The notes below the pieces were generated by a model. It did not search any database and was not told where the DNA came from. It saw only the letters and a list, made by a program, of their open reading frames with translations. This document shows, one piece after another, positions 7,878 through 17,005 of a DNA stretch of 64,000 nucleotides. Within the stretch, counting starts at the first letter, position 1, and each line of letters opens with the position of its first letter. Source of the DNA: Cyanobacteria bacterium FACHB-63 (GTDB lineage Bacteria; Cyanobacteriota; Cyanobacteriia; Leptolyngbyales; Leptolyngbyaceae). Position numbers and translations under genes: made by a program. The DNA lies in the NCBI GenBank assembly GCA_014695255.1, contig JACJNX010000064.1, forward strand, positions 124,001 to 188,000. Reading direction: 5' to 3'.

Positions 7878-8969
7878 TTAGTGAATGACGAGACTGAAAC
7901 CAGCGAGTAGTGCGGCGATCGCATAAAACCAGCCGACAACCTGAGTTTCTGTCCAACCCGTCAATTCCAGATGATTGTGGAACGGTGACATCTTCAGCAG
8001 GCGTTTACCTACTCCGTTGGCATCTTTCGTTGCTTTGAAGTAAGCGACTTGGGCAATCACAGAGAGCGTTTCCAGGAAAAATAGACCACTCAGAATCAGC
8101 AGAGCGAACAGCGAATTTGTTAGTAACCCCACTGCCGCCAATGCACCTCCTAGCGCCAGCGATCCCGTATCACCCATGAATACTCGCGCCGGATTCCGGT
8201 TGTGTACCAAAAATCCAAGGCAACCACCACCTAGAGCAGCGCAAAAAACCGCCAGATCAGGATGATTTGGAAAAATCAGCGCACCCAAACCGAGAAACGC
8301 GATCGCAACAGTTCCACCCGCCAAGCCGTCCATGCCATCGGTCAAATTAGTCGCATTACTTTCTGCGACTAACACAAAGCCAGCTAGCACCCAAAAGAGC
8401 GCTCCCAACGGCAACATCAGACCGAACGGAAGCGCGATCGTCGTCAGGCTTGAATTTGTCACCATCAACCAGAGGCAGAAAGCAACGGCAAAAGAGATTT
8501 GCAGTCCCATCTTGGTTTTAGGGGAGATGCCTTTGTTCGACTTGCGGCGAATAATCTGCCAATCATCGAGAAAGCCGATCGCCGCATAAGACAGTGTCAG
8601 CGCTGACACCGCAATCACATTGCCGGAAAATCCAGAGAGATACAGCGCGATCGCGACTGCAACTGGAACAAAGAATGCGCCTCCCATCGTCGGAGTGCCA
8701 GCCTTCTTCAAATGAGATTGGGGTCCATCTTCGCGAATAATCTGTCCGGCTTTCAGCGCTTTGAGAAATGGAACCGCCCAGAAACCGACTCCTGCGGTTG
8801 CCAGTCCACTCATCCACAGCGGGAAAGTTAGTGACGTATTTTGGCTCCAAGCGCGACCACTGGTTTGATCGAGTGCGATCGCGGCGATGGTCATGCCGAT
8901 CGTTAATAAAAGGAACAATCGCGTTCCTGAGAAATTTAAGGCTCTTCCTGTAAATAGTTTCGCGTCCAC
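7878..8969 (-). CDS. mraY: Phospho-N-acetylmuramoyl-pentapeptide transferase MraY
   Basis: A 363-residue polytopic membrane enzyme that joins the UDP-MurNAc-pentapeptide sugar phosphate to undecaprenyl phosphate, making lipid I. Seen: GPQSHLKKAGTPTMGG, the catalytic Asp pair region GFLDDWQIIRRKSNKGISPK, NLTDGMDGLAGG, FMGDTGSLALGG and the closing KMSPFHNHLELTGW with the essential His. The start is a GTG at 8969; the ATG just upstream is out of frame. The N-terminal part carries about 60 residues with extra hydrophobic segments before the conserved core. The gene is alone rather than inside a division-cell-wall cluster, as is usual in cyanobacteria. Confidence 0.95.
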   Translation of the reverse strand: MDAKLFTGRALNFSGTRLFLLLTIGMTIAAIALDQTSGRAWSQNTSLTFPLWMSGLATAGVGFWAVPFLKALKAGQIIREDGPQSHLKKAGTPTMGGAFFVPVAVAIALYLSGFSGNVIAVSALTLSYAAIGFLDDWQIIRRKSNKGISPKTKMGLQISFAVAFCLWLMVTNSSLTTIALPFGLMLPLGALFWVLAGFVLVAESNATNLTDGMDGLAGGTVAIAFLGLGALIFPNHPDLAVFCAALGGGCLGFLVHNRNPARVFMGDTGSLALGGALAAVGLLTNSLFALLILSGLFFLETLSVIAQVAYFKATKDANGVGKRLLKMSPFHNHLELTGWTETQVVGWFYAIAALLAGFSLVIH

Positions 8970-9012
8970 AAGCGTTTCATCTCACTCCGCACAGTACACC
9001 ACACTCATCAAA

Positions 9013-9040
9013 GGGCTAGATTCTCTAGAGAACCTAGCCC
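9013..9040 (-). terminator. Hairpin downstream of the DUF3134 gene
   Basis: GGGCTAG at 9013-9019 pairs with CTAGCCC at 9034-9040, with an inner TTCTC/GAGAA stem. It sits nine bases beyond the DUF3134 stop and before mraY on the same strand, so it probably separates the two units. Only a weak T run follows (CCCTTTGATG on the minus strand). Confidence 0.6.
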
Positions 9041-9048
9041 AGCATCAT

Positions 9049-9282
9049 CTAATCTTCTAGTTCGAGGTCATCATCGTCGTCGGTGTCAAAAGTACCACCG
9101 TCGTTTTCCATCAGTTCATTGATTTCTTCCTCATCATCGAGGTAGTCGAAATCTGCATTGTCGCGTGCTAACAGTCGCCCGCTGCTTTCGAGCCAGTCGA
9201 GAATTGACGACTCTTGCTGCATTGGAATAATGGCGGCACGTTGATTTCGAGTTTCTTGACGTAAGGACGGATTGTGAGTCAT
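9049..9282 (-). CDS. DUF3134-family cyanobacterial protein
   Basis: A 77-residue acidic protein. MTHNPSLRQETRNQRAAIIP, QQESSILDWLESSGRL and the DYLDDEEEINELM region match the DUF3134 family, found almost only in cyanobacteria. The C-terminal third is dominated by Asp and Glu. Function is unknown. I take the ATG at 9282 as the start, since the family begins MTHNPSLRQ; the longer frame to 9357 adds a non-conserved, basic stretch. A strong hairpin lies after the stop. Confidence 0.85.
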   Translation of the reverse strand: MTHNPSLRQETRNQRAAIIPMQQESSILDWLESSGRLLARDNADFDYLDDEEEINELMENDGGTFDTDDDDDLELED

Positions 9283-9573
9283 TGAGGGTTTGTAGCTCCA
9301 GCCGTAAAGGAATTCTAATGCTATCTTAGATCGACTAAAACACCCAGAGTCTACCACTTGCGGTCACTCTTAGAGTGGATTTTTGCTTGAATTAGAGCAA
9401 TAAGCTTGATTCAGCTATCTTGCTCAAGATTCAAAGTATTCTCTACATTTTTCTGAAAATGTCAAGTATTTTTTTCAAAGAACGATTCAGGCAACTGTAA
9501 GAATATTTCTCCAAACTGAAACACAGGTGTGGAGAGCGATTAGGATTAAGTCTATTTACTCCAGGAGCGTGCC

Positions 9574-10158
9574 ATGATCGGGAAGGCGGCTTTACTTGAA
9601 GTGATTGCAGGCAAGAATCGCGGCATTCTTGCCGATGAAGCGCAAAAACAGTGCATTTTAGCGGCGATCGCACAGCTTGAGGATCGCAATCCAACTCCAC
9701 GACCGCTTGAAGCGTTGAGTCTACTTGATGGCAATTGGCGCTTGCTTTATACAACCAGTCGCGGGATTTTGGGGATCGATCAGTTTCCATTTTTGAAGTT
9801 GGGGCAGGTGTATCAATGTATTCGCGCTCCGGAGGCGAAGTTGTACAACATCGCAGAGGTTTCGGGGGTGCCGTTTTTAGAGGGAATTGTTGCCGTTGTA
9901 GCGCGGTTTCGTCCCCGGACAGAGCGGCGAGTCGATGTGAAGTTTGAGCGATCGGTCATTGGGTTGCAGCGGCTGATTGATTACCAGTCGCCCAACTACT
10001 TTATCCACCAGCTAGAATCCGATAAGAAGTTCGCCGCGATCGATTTTAGTATCGAGAGCCGCGATCAGCAGGGTTGGCTAGATATCACATATCTCGATGA
10101 AGATCTGCGGATCGGGCGTGGCAACGAGGGTAGCGTGTTTGTTTTAACCAAAGAGTAA
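9574..10158 (+). CDS. PAP/fibrillin (plastid lipid-associated) family protein
   Basis: A 194-residue protein with the fibrillin pattern: an N-terminal helical part, then LDGNWRLLYTTSRGILGIDQFPFLKLGQVYQ split across two motifs, and the C-terminal LDITYLDEDLRIGRGNEGSVFVL, the usual family end. Fibrillins are lipocalin-like proteins of thylakoids and plastoglobules that bind lipids or quinones and matter under light stress. The ligand here is unknown. The PD-(D/E)XK gene begins four bases after the stop, so the two are very likely cotranscribed, and recJ follows; no functional link between fibrillin and nucleases is implied. Confidence 0.88.
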   Translation: MIGKAALLEVIAGKNRGILADEAQKQCILAAIAQLEDRNPTPRPLEALSLLDGNWRLLYTTSRGILGIDQFPFLKLGQVYQCIRAPEAKLYNIAEVSGVPFLEGIVAVVARFRPRTERRVDVKFERSVIGLQRLIDYQSPNYFIHQLESDKKFAAIDFSIESRDQQGWLDITYLDEDLRIGRGNEGSVFVLTKE

Positions 10159-10161
10159 TCG

Positions 10162-10932
10162 ATGCGGCTGTCTCAAGGTCATCTCAATTTATTGGAACTC
10201 TGTCCACGCAAATTTCAGCACACTTATCTAGAGCAGTTGGGATCGCCAAATTCTCTGGATCAGCAAGAGCGACTTTTAGCGGGGAGTCGGTTTCACTCGT
10301 TGATGCAGCAGTGGGAGATGGGTTTACCGATCGCGCCTTTTCTCCTGGAAGATTCGCAGTTGCGGCAGTGGTTTCATGCGTTTACCGCAGCCGCTCCGCA
10401 AATTCTCCAGATTCACAATCCACTGTTTCGAGAAAGTGAACATTTACGGATGCTGGAGTTTCGCGGGCACATCTTGACGGTGGTGTATGATTTGCTGATT
10501 CTGACCGAGCAAGAGGCGCAGATTCTCGACTGGAAGACGTATCCGAAGCCGTCTAGAAGTGATTTATCTCAAAGCTGGCAGTCTCGCTTGTATCCGTTTG
10601 TGCTGGCTGAAACGAGCGAGTATGCACCGGAGCAGATTTCGATGACTTATTGGTTTTTTCAGGCGAATGGAGAAACGGCGCAGAGTTTGAAGCTTCCCTA
10701 TAGTTCCAGGCAGCATGAGGAGACGCGGCAGGCGTTAACGCGATTGTTGGATCAGTTTAGGGTGTGGCTCGATCGCTACGAAACACAGGGCGAGTTCTTT
10801 CCTCAAATTCCCGAAACTGCGGAGTTTTGCGCGGACTGTAGCTTTGCGATTCGGTGTGAGCGATCGGCTCAAGATTCGGTTCGTTCTGATTCGTTTCTCA
10901 GCCTTGCAGAGATTCAGGAAGTTCCTCTTTAA
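10162..10932 (+). CDS. PD-(D/E)XK superfamily nuclease (Cas4/RecB-like)
   Basis: A 256-residue protein with MRLSQGHLNLLELCPRKFQH at the start (a Cys of the usual four-cysteine set), GSRFHSLMQQWE, and the catalytic block FRGHILTVVYDLLILTEQEA followed by ILDWKTYPK (Asp and Lys of PD-(D/E)XK). Near the end FCADCSFAIRCER supplies three more Cys, giving a possible iron-sulphur site as in Cas4 and AddB. No CRISPR array or cas gene is near, so a repair or recombination role is more likely. It sits between the fibrillin gene (four bases upstream) and recJ (36 bases downstream), the latter a single-strand exonuclease, which suggests a common role in DNA end processing. Confidence 0.82.
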   Translation: MRLSQGHLNLLELCPRKFQHTYLEQLGSPNSLDQQERLLAGSRFHSLMQQWEMGLPIAPFLLEDSQLRQWFHAFTAAAPQILQIHNPLFRESEHLRMLEFRGHILTVVYDLLILTEQEAQILDWKTYPKPSRSDLSQSWQSRLYPFVLAETSEYAPEQISMTYWFFQANGETAQSLKLPYSSRQHEETRQALTRLLDQFRVWLDRYETQGEFFPQIPETAEFCADCSFAIRCERSAQDSVRSDSFLSLAEIQEVPL

Positions 10933-10968
10933 AGGATAGTATTTATGTATCTATTTCTTGGTTAACTC

Positions 10969-13242
10969 ATGGGTGATCCGGTTCTGCAATGGCAAGTTTA
11001 TGGTGATTCTGAGGTTCCAGAAGCGTTTGTGCAAGCGGTGAAGCAACAGACTCCAGGAATTGAAGGACGCTATTTACCTCAATTGCTGTGGCAGCGTGGC
11101 ATCCAAGAGGTAGAACAATTAGCGGGGTATTTGTTTGCGGCAAACTATCAGCCGACGAGCGCGATCGAGTTTGGTCAGGAGATGCAGTGGGCGGTACAGC
11201 GATTAGTGCAGGCGATCGAGCGCGATGAAACGATCGCAATCTGGGGCGATTTCGATGCAGATGGAGTTACTTCGACAGCGGTACTGTGGGATGGTCTAGG
11301 ACAGTTCTTTCCGCGGCATGAAAAGCTGTTTTACTACATTCCGAATCGCTTGACTGAATCACATGGACTCTCCAAGCCGGGAATTGATCAACTGAAGCAC
11401 GTTCAGTTGATGGTGACTTGCGACACGGGCAGTACGAACTTAGATGAGATTCAGTATGCTCAAAGTCTTGGAATCGATGTGATTGTGACCGATCATCATA
11501 CTTTGCCAGAATCGCGTCCGCCTGTGATTGCGATCGTCAATCCGCGATCGCTGGATCAAAATCATCCGTTTGCCTCGCTGTCTGGGGTTGCAGTGGCTTA
11601 CAAGCTGGTTGAAGCACTGTACGAAGCTTTACCGGATATTCCCGAAAAGCCGATCGAGCAGCTATTGGATTTAGTGGCGATCGGCTTAATTGCTGATCTC
11701 GTGGAACTGAAAGGAGACTGTCGTTATCTGGCACAGAAAGGCATTGAGCAACTTCAGAAGCAATCGACTAAAGCAGCGACTCGTCCGGGAATTACTCGAT
11801 TGTTGGAATTGTGTAAGCGATCGGGCGATCGACCGACTGATATTTCGTTTGGGTTAGGTCCTCGAATTAATGCAGTAAGCCGAATTCAGGGGGATGCTCA
11901 TTTCTGTGTGGAATTGCTCACCAGTCAGGATGTCCAACGCTGTCGAGAACTTGCAGAACAAACAGAACTTGCAAACACTCGTCGAAAAGCTTTGCAGAAA
12001 GATGTGTTGCAGCAAGCAAAGGCGAAACTGAGTCAGCTTGATCTTTCAACCACAGGCGTAATTGTGCTGTGGGATGAACAATGGAGCGCAGGTGTCCTTG
12101 GATTAGTTGCAGGTCAGATTGCTCAAGAATACGGTAAGCCAACGATTCTATTAACTATAGATGGAGAGTTTGCGAGAGGATCGGCACGATCGACGAATCA
12201 AATTGATCTCTATCAGTTAGTCAAAGATCAAGAGCATCTGTTACATCGCTTTGGTGGGCATCCGTTTGCAGCAGGATTGAGTTTAGCGATCGACAATCTG
12301 GAATTGTTCGCTCAAGCAATCAATCAGCGATTATTACAATCAAGTGAACCTCCAATTCCAGTCATTCAAGCAGATCTGTGTGTTACCGTCAGCGAACTAA
12401 ACTTAGAACTCTACAAGGAAATTCGGTTGATTGAGCCTTGTGGCATGGGTAATCCGATTCCTAAGTTATTGATTCGGAATTGTTGGTTCCAAGCTGGACG
12501 AAATACTAAACTTCAAGATTTCCGTGGACGCAAAGTAGAATACATCCGCACTCCTTTCACCATTCGGGATGAATCGGCTGAGAAGGGTTTTCCCGGAATC
12601 TGGTGGGGACACTATGCTTATGAGCTTCCATCAGGGCGGTGTGATGCGATCGTTGAACTCGAAAACAATGTTCAGCAGAAACGGTATGAAGTTCGCTTAA
12701 TTGCGGTGCGTTCTTGTGATCAAATCAATGTGTCTGCACGATCGCAATGGCTTTTAGATTGGAGAACAAATCGCACCGAGGACGATGCAATCGAACTCAA
12801 AACAGCGCCCGCCAATTGGATCGAGTTTCAAACCTGGTTTAGACGCGCAATCTATCAGCAACGCCCTCTAGCGATCGCTTATTCTCCTCCAACTTTGATC
12901 CCTGCGGTTGAAATCTGGCAAACCTTAGTAGGAATTGCAAAGTATCTCAGTCGGACTGAAAAAACAGCAACCCGACAACAATTGTACGATCGCTTACACA
13001 TTGGTGATGTCGCACTCAAAGCAGGCATTCAAGCATTAGAGCAACTTGGATTTCAAGTAACTTACGCCGATCAGTGCTTTAGTATGACTCTGAAGGACTC
13101 CGATCAGTCCGCAAATGCTGCGATCGAGCAATTTTTTACAGCCGTCCGTGAAGAACAATTCTACAGGCAATACTTTGCACAAGTTCCGTTTAGTACCCTG
13201 CAAGCGATCGTCGCTCAGTGGGACATTCCAACAAGGAACTAG
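10969..13242 (+). CDS. recJ: Single-stranded-DNA-specific exonuclease RecJ
   Basis: A 757-residue DHH-family nuclease. The metal-binding motifs are plain: WGDFDADGVTSTAVLWDGL (motif I), TCDTGS (II), VIVTDHHTLPE (III, the DHH) and GVAVAYKLVEAL; the DHHA1 part has RFGGHPFAAGLSLA and the OB-like part PCGMGNPIPKL. RecJ degrades single strands 5' to 3' during recombination and mismatch or base excision repair. The protein is longer than E. coli RecJ (577 residues); the extra roughly 180 residues at the C-terminus are typical of cyanobacterial forms. Its TAG stop overlaps the TAG of the convergent gene at 13239 through a shared CTAG. Confidence 0.94.
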   Translation: MGDPVLQWQVYGDSEVPEAFVQAVKQQTPGIEGRYLPQLLWQRGIQEVEQLAGYLFAANYQPTSAIEFGQEMQWAVQRLVQAIERDETIAIWGDFDADGVTSTAVLWDGLGQFFPRHEKLFYYIPNRLTESHGLSKPGIDQLKHVQLMVTCDTGSTNLDEIQYAQSLGIDVIVTDHHTLPESRPPVIAIVNPRSLDQNHPFASLSGVAVAYKLVEALYEALPDIPEKPIEQLLDLVAIGLIADLVELKGDCRYLAQKGIEQLQKQSTKAATRPGITRLLELCKRSGDRPTDISFGLGPRINAVSRIQGDAHFCVELLTSQDVQRCRELAEQTELANTRRKALQKDVLQQAKAKLSQLDLSTTGVIVLWDEQWSAGVLGLVAGQIAQEYGKPTILLTIDGEFARGSARSTNQIDLYQLVKDQEHLLHRFGGHPFAAGLSLAIDNLELFAQAINQRLLQSSEPPIPVIQADLCVTVSELNLELYKEIRLIEPCGMGNPIPKLLIRNCWFQAGRNTKLQDFRGRKVEYIRTPFTIRDESAEKGFPGIWWGHYAYELPSGRCDAIVELENNVQQKRYEVRLIAVRSCDQINVSARSQWLLDWRTNRTEDDAIELKTAPANWIEFQTWFRRAIYQQRPLAIAYSPPTLIPAVEIWQTLVGIAKYLSRTEKTATRQQLYDRLHIGDVALKAGIQALEQLGFQVTYADQCFSMTLKDSDQSANAAIEQFFTAVREEQFYRQYFAQVPFSTLQAIVAQWDIPTRN

Positions 13243-13667
13243 GATTTGAAAATCGCCAGTTTCCAGTTGTTTGGCTGCTCTAGCTGATTGATCTGTCCTT
13301 TTGACATCAACCAAAGCGTCGTCCGAGTTCTAAAGAATGCTGTGACTTGACGATCGCCGTTTGCAGTCGAATGTGTCACTACATCTCCGCAGTAAGGGCT
13401 TGATCCTTCAAACCTCACCACCACAAACCGACCGGGCTGATAGCCATCAGGAACCTTGAATGTTGCAAAAACATTGTGCCGCCCCTGCCACGGCTCAACG
13501 ACAATGTGATCAGGATAAACAAACTCTGTTGCAGTTTCGGTCTGTGTCAGCACCCAATCTGGACAGCCGGAAACAACACCGGGTCTACGAGATTGAAGCT
13601 TGTTAAACGCGACACACGCCACTGCTACAAATAGCAGCAAAAATAGCATTAGACCCATTCGTTTCAC
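13239..13667 (-). CDS. Membrane-anchored or secreted unknown
   Basis: A 142-residue protein with an N-terminal hydrophobic segment (MKRMGLMLFLLLFVAVACVA). The rest looks like a compact, mainly beta domain with two Cys that could pair (SGCPDW and SPYCGDV), consistent with a periplasmic location. I recognise no family. It converges with recJ and shares four bases with its end, so its existence is supported by a full open frame with plausible signal sequence rather than by known homologues. The AmiC-like amidase gene lies about 70 bases beyond on the same strand side, upstream being 13668-13738. Confidence 0.6.
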   Translation of the reverse strand: MKRMGLMLFLLLFVAVACVAFNKLQSRRPGVVSGCPDWVLTQTETATEFVYPDHIVVEPWQGRHNVFATFKVPDGYQPGRFVVVRFEGSSPYCGDVVTHSTANGDRQVTAFFRTRTTLWLMSKGQINQLEQPNNWKLAIFKS

Positions 13668-13738
13668 GATCTACTCTTGTCTCAAAAAACACACGCTACC
13701 AAGGTAGATCATTTTATTCCAATCTGCCAAAGGTCGAT

Positions 13739-15481
13739 TTATTGAGCCTGAGCAAACCAAGCGGTTATACCATTTGCCAGCGTTACTGCCAGTTTCTTTT
13801 GTTCCTGCGGGTTAGTAATCCACTCAAACTCGTAAGGGTTAATCATAAATCCCAGTTCTAACAACACGGATGGCGCAGTCGTCGGGCGAGTCAGAGCGAG
13901 ATTATTCCAGTACACACCGTAAGAAGGTCGATCGAGTTCTTTCACCAAGTAGTTGTGCAAAAACATCGCTAAATCATGCGATTGAGGTTGATACCAAAAT
14001 GTTCCAACCCCTTTGGTATTGATCGCATCGCCATCATCCGGCAGTGCGTTGTAGTGAACCGAAAGCGCGATCGCAGGCTCAGTATCGTTAATCCGCTTGA
14101 CGCGATCGGCAAGTTCTACATCAACGTCCGCTTCACGAGTCATGACAACGGTTGCGCCCCGATTCGTCAATTCATCCCGCAGTAATTTACTCGTAATCAA
14201 GGCGACTGATTTCTCTGGATAGCCGTTTCCACCTCTTGATCCTAGATCTTCGTTTCCGCCATGTCCTGGATCAATAAGAATTTTGATTCCTGAGAGCGAT
14301 TTTTGTTTGATTCGCGGCGGGTGTTTTAGCGATAAAACTAGCGTTGTTCCCTCATATCGCAATTTATATCCCCATTGCTGCTTCGATTTTAAGTCAAAGC
14401 GATATTCAATTCTTTCAGGCTCAATCTGTTGCCAATTCACCCTAGCACTCACAGGATTGTCATCTAATCGAATCGTATCTGTTTGTGCAGTTGTGTTATA
14501 AAGCGTAAGTGTAAAACGACCCTGATCTTGTTGTACGGAGAGCGGCACAGGTGTTTGCAGTGGAAATAATACTTCTGCCCAGCCTTTTACCTGACGAGAA
14601 GTAATACCGCGAATAATCGATCGTACTGGTGTCGCTCCAGGAACAATTTTGACATCGCTCGATCGAATCCATCCACCATAATCGAGCCGCACCCAATCGC
14701 CCTCCCGCGCTGTAATCGTGGCTCTCGTTCCTTTCGGTAACGGGGTCAGACGCGAGAAATTCGTGCTTGCACCTGTTCGTGCAGTTCCTTGATCGGCTGT
14801 TACTTCTGCGACTTCTAATCGAGCGGGATCAAGAATCACAAGCTTTCCAGGCGCTTCCTGAGTCACATTGCCTAAAAGATAGGTCACTTTTCCCAAGTCT
14901 CCGATCGATTGCGGTCGAATACAAGCGGCATACTGAGTAGCTTGCGTGGAGATTGGCTGAACCAATCCCGTTAATACGCCCGAATTTGCGGGGAGATTCG
15001 CGATCGATGTCTGCGGCATCAACGGGATCAATTGATCTGCAACTTTTGCATTCACCATGACGTTAGGAGGCGCGATCGCGCTGAGGCAGATTGTTTCTCC
15101 GGGCGATCGAGCGAGATCAACAGTAGGCATAAGTGAATCTTTGGCAAACGTCATGCCAACGGGTGCAGGGGGTTCGGTCGAGTTTCGCGTGATTCTAAGC
15201 TTGAGTTCTTGATCCTGATAGCGCACTGAAAACTGATTTTCACCCAACTGAAGCGGAAGACTCGGCGCAAAATGACCACCTGGACTGCGTTGAATCGGCT
15301 TGCCATTGATTGTCACTTCGCCTTTGGGCGGGGCGGAACCGATAAAGAAAATCTGTTTGGCAGTTGTTTCATGCTGGCTTGGCGGATAAACTACGCCCAG
15401 AGAAGGCTTCGACCAAGCTGCACCAACAATCAATCCAGTCGTCAACACTGCCAAAATTAACGCGCCGAGAAATCGCTTCAT
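13739..15481 (-). CDS. N-acetylmuramoyl-L-alanine amidase, AmiC/CwlV type
   Basis: A 580-residue exported protein: signal peptide (MKRFLGALILAVLTTGLIVG), beta-rich and SH3-like regions in the middle, including an AMIN-like stretch before the enzyme, and a C-terminal Amidase_3 domain. The zinc and catalytic residues are seen in LIDPGHGGNEDLGS, YPEKSVAL, LSVHYNALPD and SVLLELGFMINPYE. These enzymes cut the amide between MurNAc and L-Ala, for cell separation and, in filamentous cyanobacteria, for drilling septal nanopores (AmiC). Whether this copy does the latter is unknown. The start is the ATG at 15481, where the signal peptide begins; the longer frame to 15535 adds 18 non-signal residues. Confidence 0.88.
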   Translation of the reverse strand: MKRFLGALILAVLTTGLIVGAAWSKPSLGVVYPPSQHETTAKQIFFIGSAPPKGEVTINGKPIQRSPGGHFAPSLPLQLGENQFSVRYQDQELKLRITRNSTEPPAPVGMTFAKDSLMPTVDLARSPGETICLSAIAPPNVMVNAKVADQLIPLMPQTSIANLPANSGVLTGLVQPISTQATQYAACIRPQSIGDLGKVTYLLGNVTQEAPGKLVILDPARLEVAEVTADQGTARTGASTNFSRLTPLPKGTRATITAREGDWVRLDYGGWIRSSDVKIVPGATPVRSIIRGITSRQVKGWAEVLFPLQTPVPLSVQQDQGRFTLTLYNTTAQTDTIRLDDNPVSARVNWQQIEPERIEYRFDLKSKQQWGYKLRYEGTTLVLSLKHPPRIKQKSLSGIKILIDPGHGGNEDLGSRGGNGYPEKSVALITSKLLRDELTNRGATVVMTREADVDVELADRVKRINDTEPAIALSVHYNALPDDGDAINTKGVGTFWYQPQSHDLAMFLHNYLVKELDRPSYGVYWNNLALTRPTTAPSVLLELGFMINPYEFEWITNPQEQKKLAVTLANGITAWFAQAQ

Positions 15482-15663
15482 TACCGCAAACAAAATAAAG
15501 GTAACGGTATCACATCCCGTCCCGTTGACGCGCAAAATTCTTAGAGGTTGCTAGCTCGATCGCTTCAAGATTAAGATTTACATCGTTCTCAAAGTTCGAT
15601 TCTAAGCGGTTGATACGATCGCAACTGTGCTAAATCCCTTCAATCTGGCTTTCACCCCCGCTT

Positions 15664-16128
15664 ATGACTACTACGATCGCTTATCCTCACACTGATGATC
15701 TAACCAGCGCTGATTATCTTGTTGTCGGTTTAGCCACTTGTTTTATCAAAGACGATGACGGAGTTCACGAAGTCCGCGTCGTCGAGCCGATCCCCTCTGC
15801 TGCACTCGAAGCGATCGTCAAGGGCATTCCCACCTCTTATGAATCGGCAACTGCAACCACGATTGGGGCTGTGATCTCAGAAGACTCTTTACATCTGCCT
15901 GAAAACTTCCCTGCCGATGTGCAGTTCTGCGATGATTTCGCCTTTCGCGCCACCGCATCCGCTCGCACCTACAAAGCCAAATCAAGCGCTCAATCTCATA
16001 TTCCCGCAGGCACAACCCGCAGCGATTTCAATTTTTCGGTCGATCGCAAGCGCGTTCTCAACTCACAGCGCATCGTCAAGACCGAAGATAATGTAAAACA
16101 ACATCAGTACACTCACGAAGTTCTGTAA
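15664..16128 (+). CDS. Conserved cyanobacterial protein of unknown function
   Basis: A 154-residue soluble protein with no transmembrane segment or recognisable catalytic motif. It begins MTTTIAYPHTDDLTSADYLV and includes GLATCFIKDDDGVHEVRVVEP, an acidic patch and AALEAIVKGIPTSYE; I have a general impression of cyanobacterial relatives but no function. It is followed six bases after its stop by the glutathione S-transferase gene, so the pair is probably one operon. A role linked to redox or detoxification would be a guess from that neighbour only. Confidence 0.65.
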   Translation: MTTTIAYPHTDDLTSADYLVVGLATCFIKDDDGVHEVRVVEPIPSAALEAIVKGIPTSYESATATTIGAVISEDSLHLPENFPADVQFCDDFAFRATASARTYKAKSSAQSHIPAGTTRSDFNFSVDRKRVLNSQRIVKTEDNVKQHQYTHEVL

Positions 16129-16134
16129 GACATC

Positions 16135-16686
16135 ATGCTTAAGCTTTATGGCGGTGCGCGGAGTCGGGCATCGATCGTGCAATGGTATCTCGAAGAATTA
16201 GAGATGCCTTACGAATTTGTGCTGCTGGATATACAATCCGGAGAGCATCAACAAGCTGCATTTCGCGAAATTAATCCATTTGCCAAAGTTCCTGCGATCG
16301 TCGATGGCGATCTCAAACTTTGGGAGTCGGGCGCAATTCTGCTCTATTTGTTTGACAAGTACGGCAATTCTAATTCGAGCGATCGGGCGATTGCGGCTCA
16401 GTGGGTGCTATTTGCGAATGCAACTTTAGGTCCTGGAGTCTTTGTTGAAGCGAATCGAGAGCGCGAATTGCCGCGACTGATGCAGCCCTTAGACGCAATT
16501 CTTGCAAAACAGGAGTTTATTGCGGGCGATCATTTCACCGTTTCGGATGTCGCAGTGGGTTCAATGTTGGCGTATATTCCAATGATGTTGAAACTCGATC
16601 TCAGCGAGTATCCGAACGTCGTGAATTACATCAAGCGCATGGCAGAACGTCCTGCGTTTCAAAAAGCGATCGGCGGACGCAAGTAA
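16135..16686 (+). CDS. Glutathione S-transferase family protein
   Basis: A 183-residue protein, somewhat shorter than typical (about 200). The N-terminal thioredoxin-like domain has LYGGARSRASIVQWYLEELE, NPFAKVPAIVDGDLKLWESG (cis-Pro and the glutathione-binding Glu-Ser pair) and AILLYLFDKYG. The C-terminal helical domain includes the FTVSDVAVGSMLAY motif, the N-capping box of GSTs. A Ser/Arg pair (SRAS) lies in the position of the catalytic residue, as in beta- or theta-like bacterial classes. The substrate is unknown. It is six bases downstream of the unknown gene at 15664 and ends before a strong bidirectional terminator. Confidence 0.88.
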   Translation: MLKLYGGARSRASIVQWYLEELEMPYEFVLLDIQSGEHQQAAFREINPFAKVPAIVDGDLKLWESGAILLYLFDKYGNSNSSDRAIAAQWVLFANATLGPGVFVEANRERELPRLMQPLDAILAKQEFIAGDHFTVSDVAVGSMLAYIPMMLKLDLSEYPNVVNYIKRMAERPAFQKAIGGRK

Positions 16687-16714
16687 TTCACAGAAAATTC
16701 TGCTTAAACAAACA

Positions 16715-16750
16715 AAAGAGAGAGGGGTCAGTTTTGACCCCTCTCTCTTT
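16715..16750. terminator. Bidirectional terminator between GST gene and psbK
   Basis: AAAGAGAGAGGGGTCA pairs perfectly with TGACCCCTCTCTCTTT around a GTTT loop, with A-rich sequence before and T-rich sequence after. It lies between two converging units and fits an intrinsic terminator for both. Confidence 0.9.
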
Positions 16751-16769
16751 TATATTTTGATTCAATTGT

Positions 16770-16907
16770 TTATTTGAAACCGACGGCAGCTTGCCACACG
16801 AACGCCAGCAAGAGAAAGAAAACAGGAATTACAGGCAGAACGTTAACCAACGGATCAAAAATTGCGTAAGCTTCGGGCAATTTTGCAAGTAGCATTGCTG
16901 CTTCCAT
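16770..16907 (-). CDS. psbK: Photosystem II reaction centre protein PsbK
   Basis: A 45-residue precursor containing [20 protein letters not shown], then [16 protein letters not shown], which is the PsbK signature; the first eight residues are normally removed so that the mature protein starts at the KLPEAY segment. PsbK is a single-helix subunit of photosystem II near CP43 and PsbZ. A GGAGAGG ribosome site precedes the ATG. The gene lies downstream of tgt and a DUF29 gene on the same strand; tgt-psbK linkage is known from other cyanobacteria. It ends at the strong terminator shared with the GST gene. Confidence 0.97.
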   Translation of the reverse strand: MEAAMLLAKLPEAYAIFDPLVNVLPVIPVFFLLLAFVWQAAVGFK

Positions 16908-16949
16908 GACGCGATAACCTCTCCAACACAGGACTCATAATTGATACGG

Positions 16950-16955
16950 ATTTTA
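16950..16955 (-). promoter_or_regulatory. Possible internal -10 box for psbK
   Basis: TAAAAT on the minus strand, 43 bases before the psbK ATG, in the gap between the DUF29 gene and psbK. No good -35 box is seen at the right distance. Given how much more PsbK than Tgt is needed, a dedicated promoter here is expected. Confidence 0.3.
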
Positions 16956-17005
16956 ACACGATTCGAGGATCGACTCTAGTTGCCAATTTTTCAGATGTTT
17001 GCAGA

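Noticed and set aside
10162-10932. Cas4-like nuclease as a sign of a CRISPR system
   Set aside because: No repeats-spacers array and no other cas gene are seen anywhere in the window; the recJ neighbour fits repair better.
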